Assembly: GCA_947493945.1 (NCBI GenBank)
Contig: CANLSR010000012.1
Coordinates: 1 to 64,000, forward strand
Origin: an uncultured bacterium
Lineage (GTDB): Bacteria > Bacteroidota > Rhodothermia > Rhodothermales > Rubricoccaceae
Length of the DNA stretch: 64,000 nucleotides
Direction of reading: 5' to 3'
Shown: piece after piece, positions 52,221 to 62,300 of the stretch
Layout of the letters: each line of letters opens with the position of its first letter
Numbering within the stretch: position 1 is the stretch's first letter
Notes under the pieces: model-generated
What the model was told of the DNA's origin: nothing
What the model saw: the letters and a program-made list of their open reading frames with translations, nothing else
Databases searched by the model: none
Position numbers and translations under genes: made by a program

Positions 52221-53723
52221 TTAGGCGTGGGCCGGCGGGGCGTGCCCGTTGGACGCCCCGGAGTAGAGCGTGGCGACGAGCGGCGGGTCGAGCGTGAGCC
52301 CCCCCAGGGCCTCGACCTGCTCGCCGATGGCCAGCCCGTCGTCGGACAGGTGGAGCCGGCGCACGTCTTGGGCGTGGGGGCCGTGGCGCTGCTTCAGCAC
52401 CGAGATCGTCCGCTCGCGGCGGTTGTGCTCTTTCTGGTACGCCAGCAGGAGCACGCTGTCGGCGAGGTAGCTCACGTGGGCCGGGCCGGTCTGGTCCGCG
52501 CTGGACAACGGGCCGTGCTGGTCCACGACCAGCAGCGTCAGCACGCCGTGCTGGCTGAGGTAGGTGATGAGCTCGTGGAGCTGGGACACCAGCAGCTCCT
52601 GGCGCAGCATGGCGTTGACGTAGCCGCTCAGCGAGTCGATCACGACCACGCGCGCCCCCTCGTGCTCGACCGTGCGCCGGACGCGCTGGGCGAACTCGCT
52701 GGGCGCGATCACGCCCGTGTCCACCTGTTGGACGTGGAGCCGGCCGGCCTCGACGTGGGCCTCCATCTCCATGCCCAAGCTCCGGCTGCGCATGTAGAAC
52801 GTCTCCAGCCGCTCGTTGAACAGGAACACCGACGCGCACTCGCCCCGCTCGGCCGCCGCGTGGGCGTACTGGAAGGCCAGCGCCGACTTGCCGCTGCCGG
52901 TCGGGCCGGAGACCAGGCACGCCGTCCCCTCGCGGAGCCCCCCGCCCAGCATCTCGTCCAGCTCCGGGACGCCGCTCGCGATGGGCGCCCAGGTGTCGTA
53001 CCCGTTGGCGCCGTCGGCCACAACGCGCGGGTACACCTCGACGCCACCGGTCAGGATGCGGAAGTTGTGGTCGCCGGTCAGGAACGGCGTGCTCCGCATC
53101 TTGACCACCTGGAGCGTGCGGCGGACGTTGCCGTAGACGGGCTCCTGCTGGCGGAGCACGAGCACGCCGTTGGCCTGGTTCTGGAGCTCGCGGTCGCTCT
53201 TGCGCTTGGGGGGCACGTTGTCCAGGAACAGCACCGTGGAGCCCTGGTCAGCCAGAAACCGGCGGAGCGCGCGGAGCGCACGTCGGTAGCGCGTGCGGTC
53301 GCCCGAGAGCTCGCGGAGGTCGGCCGCCGTGTCGATGACCACGCGCGTGGGCCGCACCTCGGCCACGGCCTCCTTGATCATGGAGACGGTCTCCTCCAAC
53401 TCGACCTCGGCCGACGGGAACACGGTCTGCGCCTGGCGGGCCGCGTCGGCGGGGCCGTACTCGCGGATCGTGATGCCGTCGAGGTCCCAGCCGTGGGAGT
53501 GGGCGATGGTGGTCAGCGACCGCTCCGTCTGGGACAGCGTGACGTAGAGCGACGTGTGGCCCTGGGCCACGCCGTCCCGGAGGAACTGGAGGCCCAGCGT
53601 GGTCTTGCCCGTGCCGGGGCCGCCCTCGACCACGTAGACCTCGTCGGTGGGGACGCCGCCGCACAGGATGGCGTCCAGACCAGAGATGCCCGTCGTGACG
53701 CGAGGAGGAGAGAGAGGAGTCAT
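52221..53723 (-). CDS. double-domain KaiC-like (RAD55/RecA) ATPase
   Basis: A 500-residue protein with two KaiC domains, like cyanobacterial clock KaiC (519). CI: Walker A GGPGTGKTT (residues 34-42), Walker B RVVID (127-131). CII: GPTGSGKSA (273-281), VVVID (359-363). At the catalytic EE positions it has QTE (65-67) and FNE (302-304), so the first glutamate is lost in both. The phosphosite region reads HVSYLADSVLLL: Ser418 aligns with KaiC S431, while Tyr419 replaces T432. The tail is short and lacks an obvious KaiA-binding A-loop extension. It probably hexamerises and gates the kinase encoded next. No KaiA or KaiB is in the window. Confidence 0.88.
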   Translation of the reverse strand: MTPLSPPRVTTGISGLDAILCGGVPTDEVYVVEGGPGTGKTTLGLQFLRDGVAQGHTSLYVTLSQTERSLTTIAHSHGWDLDGITIREYGPADAARQAQTVFPSAEVELEETVSMIKEAVAEVRPTRVVIDTAADLRELSGDRTRYRRALRALRRFLADQGSTVLFLDNVPPKRKSDRELQNQANGVLVLRQQEPVYGNVRRTLQVVKMRSTPFLTGDHNFRILTGGVEVYPRVVADGANGYDTWAPIASGVPELDEMLGGGLREGTACLVSGPTGSGKSALAFQYAHAAAERGECASVFLFNERLETFYMRSRSLGMEMEAHVEAGRLHVQQVDTGVIAPSEFAQRVRRTVEHEGARVVVIDSLSGYVNAMLRQELLVSQLHELITYLSQHGVLTLLVVDQHGPLSSADQTGPAHVSYLADSVLLLAYQKEHNRRERTISVLKQRHGPHAQDVRRLHLSDDGLAIGEQVEALGGLTLDPPLVATLYSGASNGHAPPAHA

Positions 53724-53857
53724 AGATAGAGAGCCCGGACGAGGACGCGCAAGGGGCCCCCGGATGGAGGCCGGACGCGTCAGCGCGGCGGACCGCGCGC
53801 GCGTTAGGGAGCGCGACGCTAGAGTAGGGCGTACTGCGGCGGGCCGCCTCCGTAGAC

Positions 53858-54550
53858 CTACCCGGTTGGCGAGGCCCGGTCGCCTGGCGCGGGGCCGCGC
53901 GCCTGGCCGCCGGCGGCTGGCGGCACCAGCCCGCGCTCGATCACGTAGCGGATCAGCTCCGCCTGGGAGCGCAGGCCCAGCTTGGCCAGCCCGTTGCCCC
54001 GGTGCGTCTCGACGGTGCGCGGGCTCAGGAACAGGCGCTCCGCGATCTCGGGGGCCGTCCGGCCCTCGGCGACCAGGTGCAACACCTCGCGCTCGCGCGG
54101 GCTGAGCGTGTCGTAGCGGTCCCGGACGGCCGGGCGCGCGCCGGCGGCGGGGTCCGCCAGCCCGGCGCTGAGGAACCGGCCCCCGCCCCGGACGGCGGGC
54201 AGCGCGGCCACCAGGTCCTCGACGCCCGACTCCTTGAGCACGTAGCCCGCCGCCCCGGCCCGGAGCGCCTGGGCCACGTAGGCCTCGTGGTTGTGCATCG
54301 AGAGCACCACCACGGACGTCTCCGGCGACCGGCCGCGGGCGCGGCGCGTGACCTCGATCCCGTCCAGGCTGGGCATGGCCAGGTCCACCACGAGCACGTC
54401 GGGCCGGTGCCGCGCGACCAGCTCCACCGCGCGGGCGCCGTCGCCCGTCTCGGCGACGACCTCGACGCCGGGCTCGGCGCCGAGCAGCGCCCGGAAGCCC
54501 TGGCGCACGATCTGGTGGTCGTCGGCGAGGACGACGCGCAGGGGGCTCAT
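53858..54550 (-). CDS. NarL/FixJ-type response regulator
   Basis: A 230-residue regulator. Receiver: VVLADDHQIVRQGFRALL with the acidic pair, phospho-Asp56 in VLVVDLAMPSLDG, and Lys in YVLKESG. LuxR-type DNA-binding domain: TLSPREREVLHLVAEGRTAPEIAERLFLSPRTVETH. Its ATG overlaps the stop of the kinase gene (ATGA), so they are a cognate pair. A Pro/Gly/Ala tail of about 20 residues follows. Targets unknown. Confidence 0.93.
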   Translation of the reverse strand: MSPLRVVLADDHQIVRQGFRALLGAEPGVEVVAETGDGARAVELVARHRPDVLVVDLAMPSLDGIEVTRRARGRSPETSVVVLSMHNHEAYVAQALRAGAAGYVLKESGVEDLVAALPAVRGGGRFLSAGLADPAAGARPAVRDRYDTLSPREREVLHLVAEGRTAPEIAERLFLSPRTVETHRGNGLAKLGLRSQAELIRYVIERGLVPPAAGGQARGPAPGDRASPTG

Positions 54551-56022
54551 GGCTGGTCCGGCCGTGGGGTGACGGGCAGCGAGACGGTGACGCGCGTGCC
54601 GGCGCCGGGCTCGGAGGTCACCTCGCAGGTGCCGCCGGCCAGGCCGGCGCGTTCGCGCATCCCCGCCAGCCCGCCCGAGTCGGCCTCGGCGACGCGGTCG
54701 GTGTCGAACCCGCGGCCCTCGTCCACGACGTGGAGCGCCAGCCGGTCGGGGTCGCGGTGGCACAGCACCTGCACCCGGTCGGCACCGGCGTGGCGGGCCA
54801 CGTTGGTCAGCGCCTCCTGGACCACCCGGTAGGCCGCCGTCTCGACGGCGGGCGAGAACCGGTCGCCGTCGGAGACCTCGGACCGGAAGTCGACCGCGAT
54901 GCCGGTGCGCGCGGCGAACCGGTCGGCCAGCTGGCGGAGCGCCGGCGCCAGCCCCAGGTCGTCGAGCAGGCTCGGCCGGAGCTCGAGCGACAGGCCGCGC
55001 ACCGTCTCGGTGGCCGTGCGGACGAGCGCCTGGGCGTCGGCGAGCGCGGGGGACCCGGCCGGCAAGGCCCGGCGGATGGTGATCTGGATCATGGTCAGGA
55101 GCGCGCCGAGCTCGTCGTGGAGCTCGCGCGCGAGCCGGCGCCGCTCCTGCTCCTCGGCCTGGAGCAGCTGGGCCGAGACCCGGCGCAGCTCGCGCTGGGC
55201 CTGGTGGCGGGCCGTCACGTCGGCGGCCATGCTGATGACCAGCCGCCGGCCCCGGGCGTCGCGGCCGAGCGGCGCCGAGCGGAAGGCCCAGACCCGGCTC
55301 TCCCCGCTCCGGGTGCGGACGGTGTACTCGCCGTCGTCGACGTGGCCGCCGGCCTGGTAGAGCTGCTGGATGTGGTCGCGGACGACCCGCTGGCGGTCGC
55401 CGTAGGCGAGCTGGGTCCACTCGGCGACGGTCGGGACGTCGGCGGCGGCGTAGCCGGTGATCTCGCAGAAGGCCTGGCTCACCTGGAGGATCTCGCCGTC
55501 CTCGGCGTGGAGCAGGGCCGGGATCGGGGCCTGGGCGACGGCGCGCTCGAACTGGCTCTCGGCGGCCGGCGGCGCGGCGCGGCACTTGCGCGCCGTCACG
55601 TCCGCCACGACGCCCAGCATCCGCCGAGCCCCAGCGCCGTCTCCGTGCCCGAGACCGCCCCGCACCCAGACCCAGCGGCGGGCGCCGTCGGCGCGCACGA
55701 TCTGGCATTCGACGTCCCAGTCGTGGCCGTCGCGGACGGCCGCCTGGAACGCAGCGTCCACCTCGTCGCGGTCCTCGGTCACGACGTGGTCCAGGAACCG
55801 GCGGTACGTCCACTCGGCGGGCGGCTCGGGGTAGCCGAAGATCCGGTCGTGGAGCGGGGACCGGGAGACGGTGCCCCGCTCTACGTCGAGGTCCCACCGC
55901 CCCAGACCGGCCACCTCCAGCGCCAGCCGGTCGTCGCCGGGCCCATCGCCGGCTCGGCGACCGGCCCCAGGCCCGACGCGCGGGCGGAAGTCGCGCTCGG
56001 GTCCGCCGGCGGTCAGGTCCAT
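54547..56022 (-). CDS. PAS-containing NarX-type sensor histidine kinase
   Basis: A 491-residue soluble kinase, cognate to the NarL-type regulator. Two PAS domains (about residues 30-145 and 158-272; for example WTYRRFLDHVVTEDRDEV and FCEITGYAAADVPTVAEW), HisKA_3 with phospho-His302 in LARELHDELGALLTMIQ, ELRPSLLDDLGLAPAL, and HATPase with N-box ALTNVARHAG (Asn407) and G-boxes VVDEGRGFD and SGGLAGMRERA. No transmembrane segment, so probably a cytoplasmic sensor. Start ATG 56022 sits in front of the first PAS; the upstream frame is low-complexity. A lone receiver gene is divergent at 56264. Confidence 0.92.
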   Translation of the reverse strand: MDLTAGGPERDFRPRVGPGAGRRAGDGPGDDRLALEVAGLGRWDLDVERGTVSRSPLHDRIFGYPEPPAEWTYRRFLDHVVTEDRDEVDAAFQAAVRDGHDWDVECQIVRADGARRWVWVRGGLGHGDGAGARRMLGVVADVTARKCRAAPPAAESQFERAVAQAPIPALLHAEDGEILQVSQAFCEITGYAAADVPTVAEWTQLAYGDRQRVVRDHIQQLYQAGGHVDDGEYTVRTRSGESRVWAFRSAPLGRDARGRRLVISMAADVTARHQAQRELRRVSAQLLQAEEQERRRLARELHDELGALLTMIQITIRRALPAGSPALADAQALVRTATETVRGLSLELRPSLLDDLGLAPALRQLADRFAARTGIAVDFRSEVSDGDRFSPAVETAAYRVVQEALTNVARHAGADRVQVLCHRDPDRLALHVVDEGRGFDTDRVAEADSGGLAGMRERAGLAGGTCEVTSEPGAGTRVTVSLPVTPRPDQP

Positions 56023-56263
56023 CGTGAGGGTCGCATCTGGCCCGGAGCGCCGGTTGTCGAGGGCCGCCGGGCTGAGCGCCTCGGCGGGACTGGCAAAGTA
56101 AACGCTCGGGCCACAGCCTTTCTCGCCAGAGCCGCTGGGTGACGGGCCGTCTGGGACGGGCCCGAGCGGCCCTTCCCCCTTTCCGCCGAACCCGTGGGCG
56201 CCCGGCGCGTCGCACCCCAGCCCGAGGCTGACCGCCCGCGCCTTTCTTGTCGCTCCGCAGACC

Positions 56264-56641
56264 ATGACGCACCGCATCTTTCTCGTCGAAGACCACCCCG
56301 TGATGCGGGAGGCGTACGGGCACCTCCTCGCGGTGGAGCCGGGGCTGGAGCTGTGCGGCGAGTCCGAGACGGCCGAGGAGTTTCTGGACGTCATCGACGA
56401 CTCCCCGTGCACCTTGGTCGTAACCGACCTGTCGCTGCCGGGGATGGACGGCATCACGCTCGTCGGCGAGATCCGCGCTCGGCGGCCGACGTTGCCCGTG
56501 ATCGTGATCTCGGCGCACGAGGAGTCGGGCTACCAGGAGCGTGCCAAGCGCGCAGGTGCGCAGGCCTACCTCGTCAAGGGCGACATGGCGGAGCAGCTGG
56601 CGCCCACCATCCACCGGGTCATGGACCAAGCGGCCCACTAG
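56264..56641 (+). CDS. single-domain response regulator (lone receiver)
   Basis: A 125-residue receiver without an output domain. MTHRIFLVEDHPVMREAYGHLL carries the acidic pair, the phospho-Asp is in CTLVVTDLSLPGMDGITL, with Ser in VIVISAHEES and Lys in AYLVKGDMAE. As a CheY-like protein it may shuttle phosphoryl groups or bind a partner. It is divergent from the PAS kinase and could be fed by either kinase of this cluster. Confidence 0.93.
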   Translation: MTHRIFLVEDHPVMREAYGHLLAVEPGLELCGESETAEEFLDVIDDSPCTLVVTDLSLPGMDGITLVGEIRARRPTLPVIVISAHEESGYQERAKRAGAQAYLVKGDMAEQLAPTIHRVMDQAAH

Positions 56642-56660
56642 CGGCCGGCCGGGGCCGCCG

Positions 56661-57068
56661 CTAGTTGGTGGCGGCCGGGACCAGGAGCACCTGGGCCCCC
56701 TCGCCCTCGGCGGGCTCGACGATCAGGTAGCCGCCGTCGGGGCGCAGCGTCGCGGTCCCGCCGAGGTAGCGCTCCAGCTCCACGGTGCCCGGTTCGCACG
56801 CGCGCAGCGTGCAGGCCAACGGCCCCTCGACCGTCAACACGTCGTCGCGGACCGAGTACCGGCCGTTGCAGACGTTGCACGACGCGAGGGTGAGCCCGCC
56901 GTCGGGCGCGAACGTGACCCGGTCGCCGTCGCCGCGGAGGACCGTTCCGTCGGCCAGCACCACGCGCTCCAGCGTCCACGAGGAGCCGGGGACGTCGGCG
57001 GCCAGCCCCGTGGGGGCCTGGCTGCATCCGGCGGACAGGACGAGGAGAGCGAGGAGCGCGAGACGCAC
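56661..57068 (-). CDS. META-domain-like lipoprotein
   Basis: A 135-residue lipoprotein with MRLALLALLVLSAGC (lipid cysteine at 15). The mature part matches the META/HslJ fold: GSSWTLERVVLADGTVL, VTFAPDGGLTLASCNVCNGRYSV, LTVEGPLACTLRACEPGTVELERYLGGTATLRPDGGYLIV. Two cysteine pairs may form disulfides. Function of the family is poorly known. It is convergent with the lone receiver gene, 19 bp between stops. Confidence 0.75.
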   Translation of the reverse strand: MRLALLALLVLSAGCSQAPTGLAADVPGSSWTLERVVLADGTVLRGDGDRVTFAPDGGLTLASCNVCNGRYSVRDDVLTVEGPLACTLRACEPGTVELERYLGGTATLRPDGGYLIVEPAEGEGAQVLLVPAATN

Positions 57069-57185
57069 GGCGGGATCGGGGGGACCGCCGGAAACTACTC
57101 CGACCGCCGCGCCGGCTGGCGGCCCGCGCCGGCGGAGGGGTTGGGGGCCCGGCGAGCCTCCGATCTGCGCCCTTCCTCCCTACGC

Positions 57186-57221
57186 CTCGTTGACCTCCCC
57201 ACGTCTCGTTGACCTCCCCAC
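57186..57221. repeat. 17-bp tandem duplication in the serS upstream region
   Basis: CTCGTTGACCTCCCCAC occurs at 57186-57202 and again at 57205-57221, separated by GT. It lies about 80-115 bp before the serS ATG. Both copies hold TTGACC, but no matching -10 follows at 17 bp. Confidence 0.85.
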
Positions 57222-57272
57222 CTCATCCACCTCTTCTCCTTCCCCCTGTCTCCCGAGCCTCTCCTCCCCGGC

Positions 57273-57280
57273 TAGCTTTC
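57273..57280 (+). promoter_or_regulatory. TAnnTT promoter box (TAGCTTTC) for serS
   Basis: GGCTAGCTTTCCGG lies 29 bases before ATG 57302, followed by a C-rich leader (CCCACCCCGCGCCCC). Nearly identical to the valS box GCTAGCTTTG. Confidence 0.5.
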
Positions 57281-57301
57281 CGGCCGCCCACCCCGCGCCC
57301 C

Positions 57302-58576
57302 ATGATCGACCTCGACCTCCTCCGCGACGACCCCGACCGCGTCCGCCAGTCGATGGAGGCCAAGCGGATCGGCGACCCGGCGACCGTCGACCGCGCGCTC
57401 GACCTGGACCGCCAGCGGCGCCGGGCGGTGACGGCGTTGAACGACCTCCAGCGCCGGCAGGGCGAGCTGGGCCGCGAGATCGGGCCGCTGATGAAGGCGG
57501 GCCAGCGGGACCAGGCCGCGCCGCTCGTCGAGCAGTCGAACGCCGTCAAAGCCCAGGTCAAAGAGCACGAGGAGACGGTCCGCCAGCTGGACGCGGACCT
57601 ACGGGCGGCGATGCTGGAGATCCCCAACACGCTCCACCCCAGCGTGCCCGTCGGCGGCGAGGACGCCAACCGGATTGAGCACGAGTGGGGCGCCAAGCCC
57701 ACGTTCGACTTCGAGCCGCTCCCCCACTGGGAGATCGCCGAGCGGCACGGGCTGGTGGACTTCGAGCGCGGCGCCAAGGTCACCGGCGCCGGCTTCCCGT
57801 TTTACATGGGCAAGGGCGCCCGGCTGCAACGCGCGCTGATCGGCTTGTTTTTGGATCTGGCGGGCGAGGCGGGCTACACCGAAGTCGAGGCGCCGATCCT
57901 AGTCAACGAGGCGTCGGGGATCGGCACGGGCCAGCTCCCCGACAAGGAGGGCCAGATGTACCACGTCACCGGCGACGACCTCTACCTCGTGCCCACCGCC
58001 GAGGTGCCGCTCACCAACCTCCACCGCGACGAGACCCTGGACGCCGGCTCGCTCCCGGTCCTGTACTGCGGCTACACGCCGTGCTTCCGCCGCGAGGCCG
58101 GCAGCTACGGCAAGGACGTGCGCGGGCTCAACCGGCTCCACCAGTTCGACAAGGTGGAGCTGGTCCGGTTCGTGCGGCCGGAGGAGAGCTACGAGCACCT
58201 GGAGGCGCTGCTGGCGGACGCCGAGCGCGCGGTCGAGGCGCTGGGGCTCCCCTACCGCCGGCTCACCTTGGCGTCCGGTGACCTGGGCGTGACCCAGGCC
58301 AAGACCTACGACCTGGAGGTCTGGAGCGCCGGGCAGCAGCGGTGGCTGGAGGTCTCGTCGGTGTCCAACTTCGAGGCGTTCCAGGCGCGGCGCGCCAACG
58401 TCCGGTTCCGGCCCGAGGAGGGCGCCAAGCCCGAGTTCGTCCACACCCTGAACGGCTCCGGCCTGGCGCTGCCGCGCATCGTGGCGGCGCTCTTGGAGAA
58501 CGGCCAGCAGGCCGACGGCTCGGTCGTGCTCCCGCCCCGGCTGGCCCAGGCCGCCGGCTTCGACCGGATCGGCTAG
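57302..58576 (+). CDS. serS: seryl-tRNA synthetase
   Basis: A 424-residue class-II synthetase charging tRNA-Ser. An N-terminal long coiled-coil arm (residues about 1-105: MIDLDLLRDDPDRVRQSMEAK through VKEHEETVRQLDADL) binds the tRNA extra arm. Motif 2: CFRREAGSYGKDVRGLNRLHQFDKVE; serine/ATP site TAEVPLTNLH; motif 3: LNGSGLALPRIVAALLEN. Complete and of usual length. Monocistronic by spacing. Confidence 0.97.
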   Translation: MIDLDLLRDDPDRVRQSMEAKRIGDPATVDRALDLDRQRRRAVTALNDLQRRQGELGREIGPLMKAGQRDQAAPLVEQSNAVKAQVKEHEETVRQLDADLRAAMLEIPNTLHPSVPVGGEDANRIEHEWGAKPTFDFEPLPHWEIAERHGLVDFERGAKVTGAGFPFYMGKGARLQRALIGLFLDLAGEAGYTEVEAPILVNEASGIGTGQLPDKEGQMYHVTGDDLYLVPTAEVPLTNLHRDETLDAGSLPVLYCGYTPCFRREAGSYGKDVRGLNRLHQFDKVELVRFVRPEESYEHLEALLADAERAVEALGLPYRRLTLASGDLGVTQAKTYDLEVWSAGQQRWLEVSSVSNFEAFQARRANVRFRPEEGAKPEFVHTLNGSGLALPRIVAALLENGQQADGSVVLPPRLAQAAGFDRIG

Positions 58577-59361
58577 CCACGGCGACCGCCAGCGGGACGC
58601 CTCGCTTGCCCGTACGGTGTCGAGGCCCGGGTCCCCGCCGCGCGCGCGCCGCGCCGGCTGGCGGCGGTGCTCGGCGGTGGGACGTGGGTGAGTCCCCGCG
58701 GCGGGCCACGTATGGCGGGGCTCCAGACCGGCCGCGCCGTCCGGCAGCCAGCGGTCCCGCTTTGCCGCCCCCTTTCGAGCGGGCTGCCAGGCCGCACCGC
58801 TGGCGATGCGCGCCTCATCGCCTTTGCGGAGCGGGCCGCCAGCCGGAGGGCCGGGCGCCGTAGCTCCTCAGCTGGGAGGCCGCTGTGTTCGGCGTGTTTA
58901 GGAGTTCTGGCGCCAGCGCGGAGAAAAATTATGACTCAGGATTTTCCTGACTACCCGCGGCCGCGGCCTCCGCTTTCCTCGCTTGACACGTCCGGCAGTG
59001 CGGCGGCGGATATTCGCTGATTGGTGTCCAGTGTGGGACCTGAGAGGCTGCTCGCCCCGAAATCGAGGCCCGCCCGCAATCCTCGGCCTGGCTCGTTGGG
59101 GGCCGCGAGCTCCCGCGCCGCCCGTTCCCTGTTCAACCAATGACCGTTTACCTGTTTAGACAGGAACACTTACGCACCCGCAAACGGAGTAGATCGATTG
59201 AAGAATTGGGGAGAGGACACTATTATGAAGGACCGACCAACCTCTGAGCGGGCTCACAGCCGCTGCCCACCGTCACCCCCGACGCCGGGTTCGCGGACGC
59301 TCTTGTGAAACGGGCCGACCGTCAGAGGCCACCATCCGGCTCCCCAACCCAACCTCCTGGC
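58577..59361. other. 785-bp gap before the subtilisin gene
   Basis: The longest non-coding stretch in the window, less GC-rich from about 58880 on. It holds a decamer CCGCCAGCGG (58586), an inverted repeat CCTGT-TTAG-ACAGG at 59151-59164 and a possible 27-codon frame (59225-59308) without recognisable features. It probably contains a long, regulated promoter or leader for the secreted protease, but no element can be named with confidence. Confidence 0.45.
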
Positions 59362-62300
59362 ATGAGACCTTCCGCTACGCCCCGATGGGCGGCCTTTATA
59401 GCCCTCGCCCTCACCCTCCTCTTAATATCCCCCTCTGGCCACGCGCAGTCGCAGGCCACCTTGAGCCCGCAGGCTGAAGCGGCCCAGAAGGCCGCCGTCG
59501 CGGGCCAGATCCACGTCAAGCTGACGCCCCAGGCACAGCAGCAGGTCGCCCTCCGCCGATCGGGCACGACGACGTCCGCCACCGTCCCGGGCCTGAGCCA
59601 GCTCAACGCCCAGTACGGGGCGACGACGATGCGGCGGCTCTTCCGCCCCGCTGGCCGTCACGAGGCCCGCCACGCGCAGTGGGGGCTCGACCGCTGGTAC
59701 GTGGTCGACTTTAACGGGCCAGTCGACCCCCAGACCGCGGTGGCCGCCTACTCGGCGAACCCCGACGTCGAGGTCGCCGAGCGCAAGCTCGAGAAGCAGC
59801 TCCTCGGCGTGCGCCGCACGCTTGAGGACCCGCCCGACGACCCGCTCTACCAGTACCAGTGGCACTACGACAACGACGGCACGCTGACGGACTACGCCAT
59901 CGCCGACGCCGACATTGACGCCCCGGAGGCGTGGGCGCTGGAGACGGGGATGCCCGACGTGGTCGTCCAGATCATCGACTCGGGGATCGACTCCGACCAC
60001 CCCGACATCGTCGACAACCTCTGGGTCAACGAGGGCGAGGACGCCAACGGCAACGGGGTGTTCGACAACTTCCCCGCCGCCGACGGCGGCGACCTCAACG
60101 GCGTCGACGACGACAACAACGGCTTCGTCGACGACATCATCGGCTACAACCACGCCGACGACGTCTCGGTCCCGGAGGCCATCACCTCCGGCAGCCACGG
60201 CACGCACACGGCCGGCACGGTCGCCGCGCGCACCAACAACGGCACCGGCGTCGCAGGCGTGGCCGGCGGCGACGGCACGCCCAACAGCGGCGCCCGCCTG
60301 ATGATCTCCCAGACGTTCGGGAACGTCGACATCGACGGCTTCGCCGAGGCGACGGTCTACGCCGCCGACAACGGGGCCGTGATCTCGAGCAACAGCTGGG
60401 GCTACACCCAGCCCGGTGCGTTCGAGCAGTCCGTGCTCGACGCCATCGACTACTTCACCGCCAACGCGGGCGGCGACGACGCCCCGGTCGACGGGGGCCT
60501 GTACGTGGCCGCGGCCGGCAACTCCGGCTCTGACCAGGAGTGGTACCCCGGCTTCTACGAGCCCTCGCTGGCGGTCTCGTCGCTGGGCATCGCGTTCCAG
60601 CGGTCGCTCTTCAACCCGACCGCGTCGTCCAACTTCGGGACCTGGGTGGACGTCGCCGGCCCCGGCGGCGACTTCTTCACCAACGGCGACGCCCTCGAAG
60701 GCGTCGTGAGCACCGTGGTCGCGGGCGACGGCGGGTTCCAAGGCGACCCCAACTACGACTCCTACCAGGGCACCTCGATGGCGACCCCCCACGTGGCCGG
60801 CATCGCCGCGCTCGTGGCGTCCTACGAGTTCCGCCAGGGCAACACGCTGTCGCAGGCCCAGCTCCGGGCGCGCGTCGCCAGCCCGACGACGACCAAGGAG
60901 ATCGACGAGTACAACCCCGGCTACGAGGGCCAGCTCGGCGTCGGCCTGGCGAGCGCCTTCCTAGCCATCACCAATCCCGACGCCGACGGCACCCCGCCGG
61001 ACGCCATCACCGACCTCTCGGTCGATGACATCATCGGCAACGCCGTCGAGCTGTCGTTCACGGTGCCCGAGGACTCCGAGGCCCCGGCCCCGGACCCCGA
61101 TCCCGACCCCGACGGCGTGGGGCTCATGCGCGTGACGGGCCTCGAGCTCCGCTACAGCACCGAGCCGATCACCGACGACAACTTCGACGACGCCTTCCTG
61201 GCCGAGCTCGAGCTCGACGGCCCGCCCGTGGCGGGCGAGGAGATCGAGGTGATCATCGAGAACCTCTCGTACAACGAGACCTACTACTTCGCCGTCAAGT
61301 CGACCGACCGGTTCGGCAACGTGAGCGCGATCTCGAACGTGGTCTCGGCCACGACCGGAGGCGCGCCGTTCTCCGTCGAGCCGACCGCGTTCGACATCGA
61401 GCTCGAGTCCGGTGACGAGACCTCGCGCGAGCTGACGATCTCCAACGAGAGCGCCCGCAACATCGAGTTCGACATCGAGATCGTGGGCAGCGCGTCGGTG
61501 GAAGTCGACTTTATCCCGCCGGGCCTGACGGGCGACAAGCTGATCCAGTGGAACCTCGCCAACGAGCGGGCCTGGGCCGGCGACTACCCCCGAGGCACGG
61601 AGGCCGACAGTCCGTACGAGGTCGACCCCCGTGGGACGCAGGCGACCCCCCGGTTGTCGGCCGACCGGCCGCAGCCGTTCGCGGCTCTGAGCAACATCCC
61701 GGCCGCGTCGTACAACCTGTTCTTCCAGGAAGAGGGGTACGGCACGTTCGACCTCGGGACCCCGGGCGACTGGGACCTCCTCAACGGGTCGACGCCGGAG
61801 ATCTTCGCCGCCGACTACGTCCGCGGCGTCGACGACCGGATCTTCGCCTACCGCCGTCCCGCCAACGTGTTCGGCAGCATCGACGCCAACACGGGCGAGT
61901 TCACCGACATCGGTGACGGGTGGGACCAGGCCGGATTCCCGCTCGACCTCACGGGCGACCTCACGACGGGCGACCTCTACGCGTGGACGTCCGAGAACGA
62001 GGTGTACCGGGTCGACCGGTTCACCGGCGAGAGCGAGCTCGTTGTCGCGGTGCCGGACGGCGTCGGCGTCAACGCGGTCACCATCGACGACCAGGGGGTC
62101 ATGTACGGCCTCGACGTGCTCGCTGACGAGATCGTCACGATCGACATCGAGACCGGCGACGTCGAGGTGGTCGGGCCCATCGGGTACGACGCCAACTTTG
62201 TCCAAGGGATGGACTTCGACCCGACCTCGGGCCGGATCTACCTCTCGGCCTACAACGTCGGCGCCCCGTTCGGCGAGCGCGCTGAGCTCCGGATCGCCAG

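Noticed and set aside
52221-53723. A genuine circadian clock
   Set aside because: No KaiA or KaiB in the window, and the phosphosite pair and catalytic glutamates differ from clock KaiC; only a KaiC-like ATPase is supported.
58983-59012. TTGACA followed by GATATT as a sigma-70 promoter for the subtilisin gene
   Set aside because: The spacing is about 20 bp or more, not 16-18, and the site lies over 350 bp before the start codon.
59225-59308. A 27-codon frame upstream of the subtilisin gene as a leader peptide
   Set aside because: Its composition is Pro/Arg/Ser-rich without regulatory codon runs or a following attenuator hairpin; it is indistinguishable from chance.
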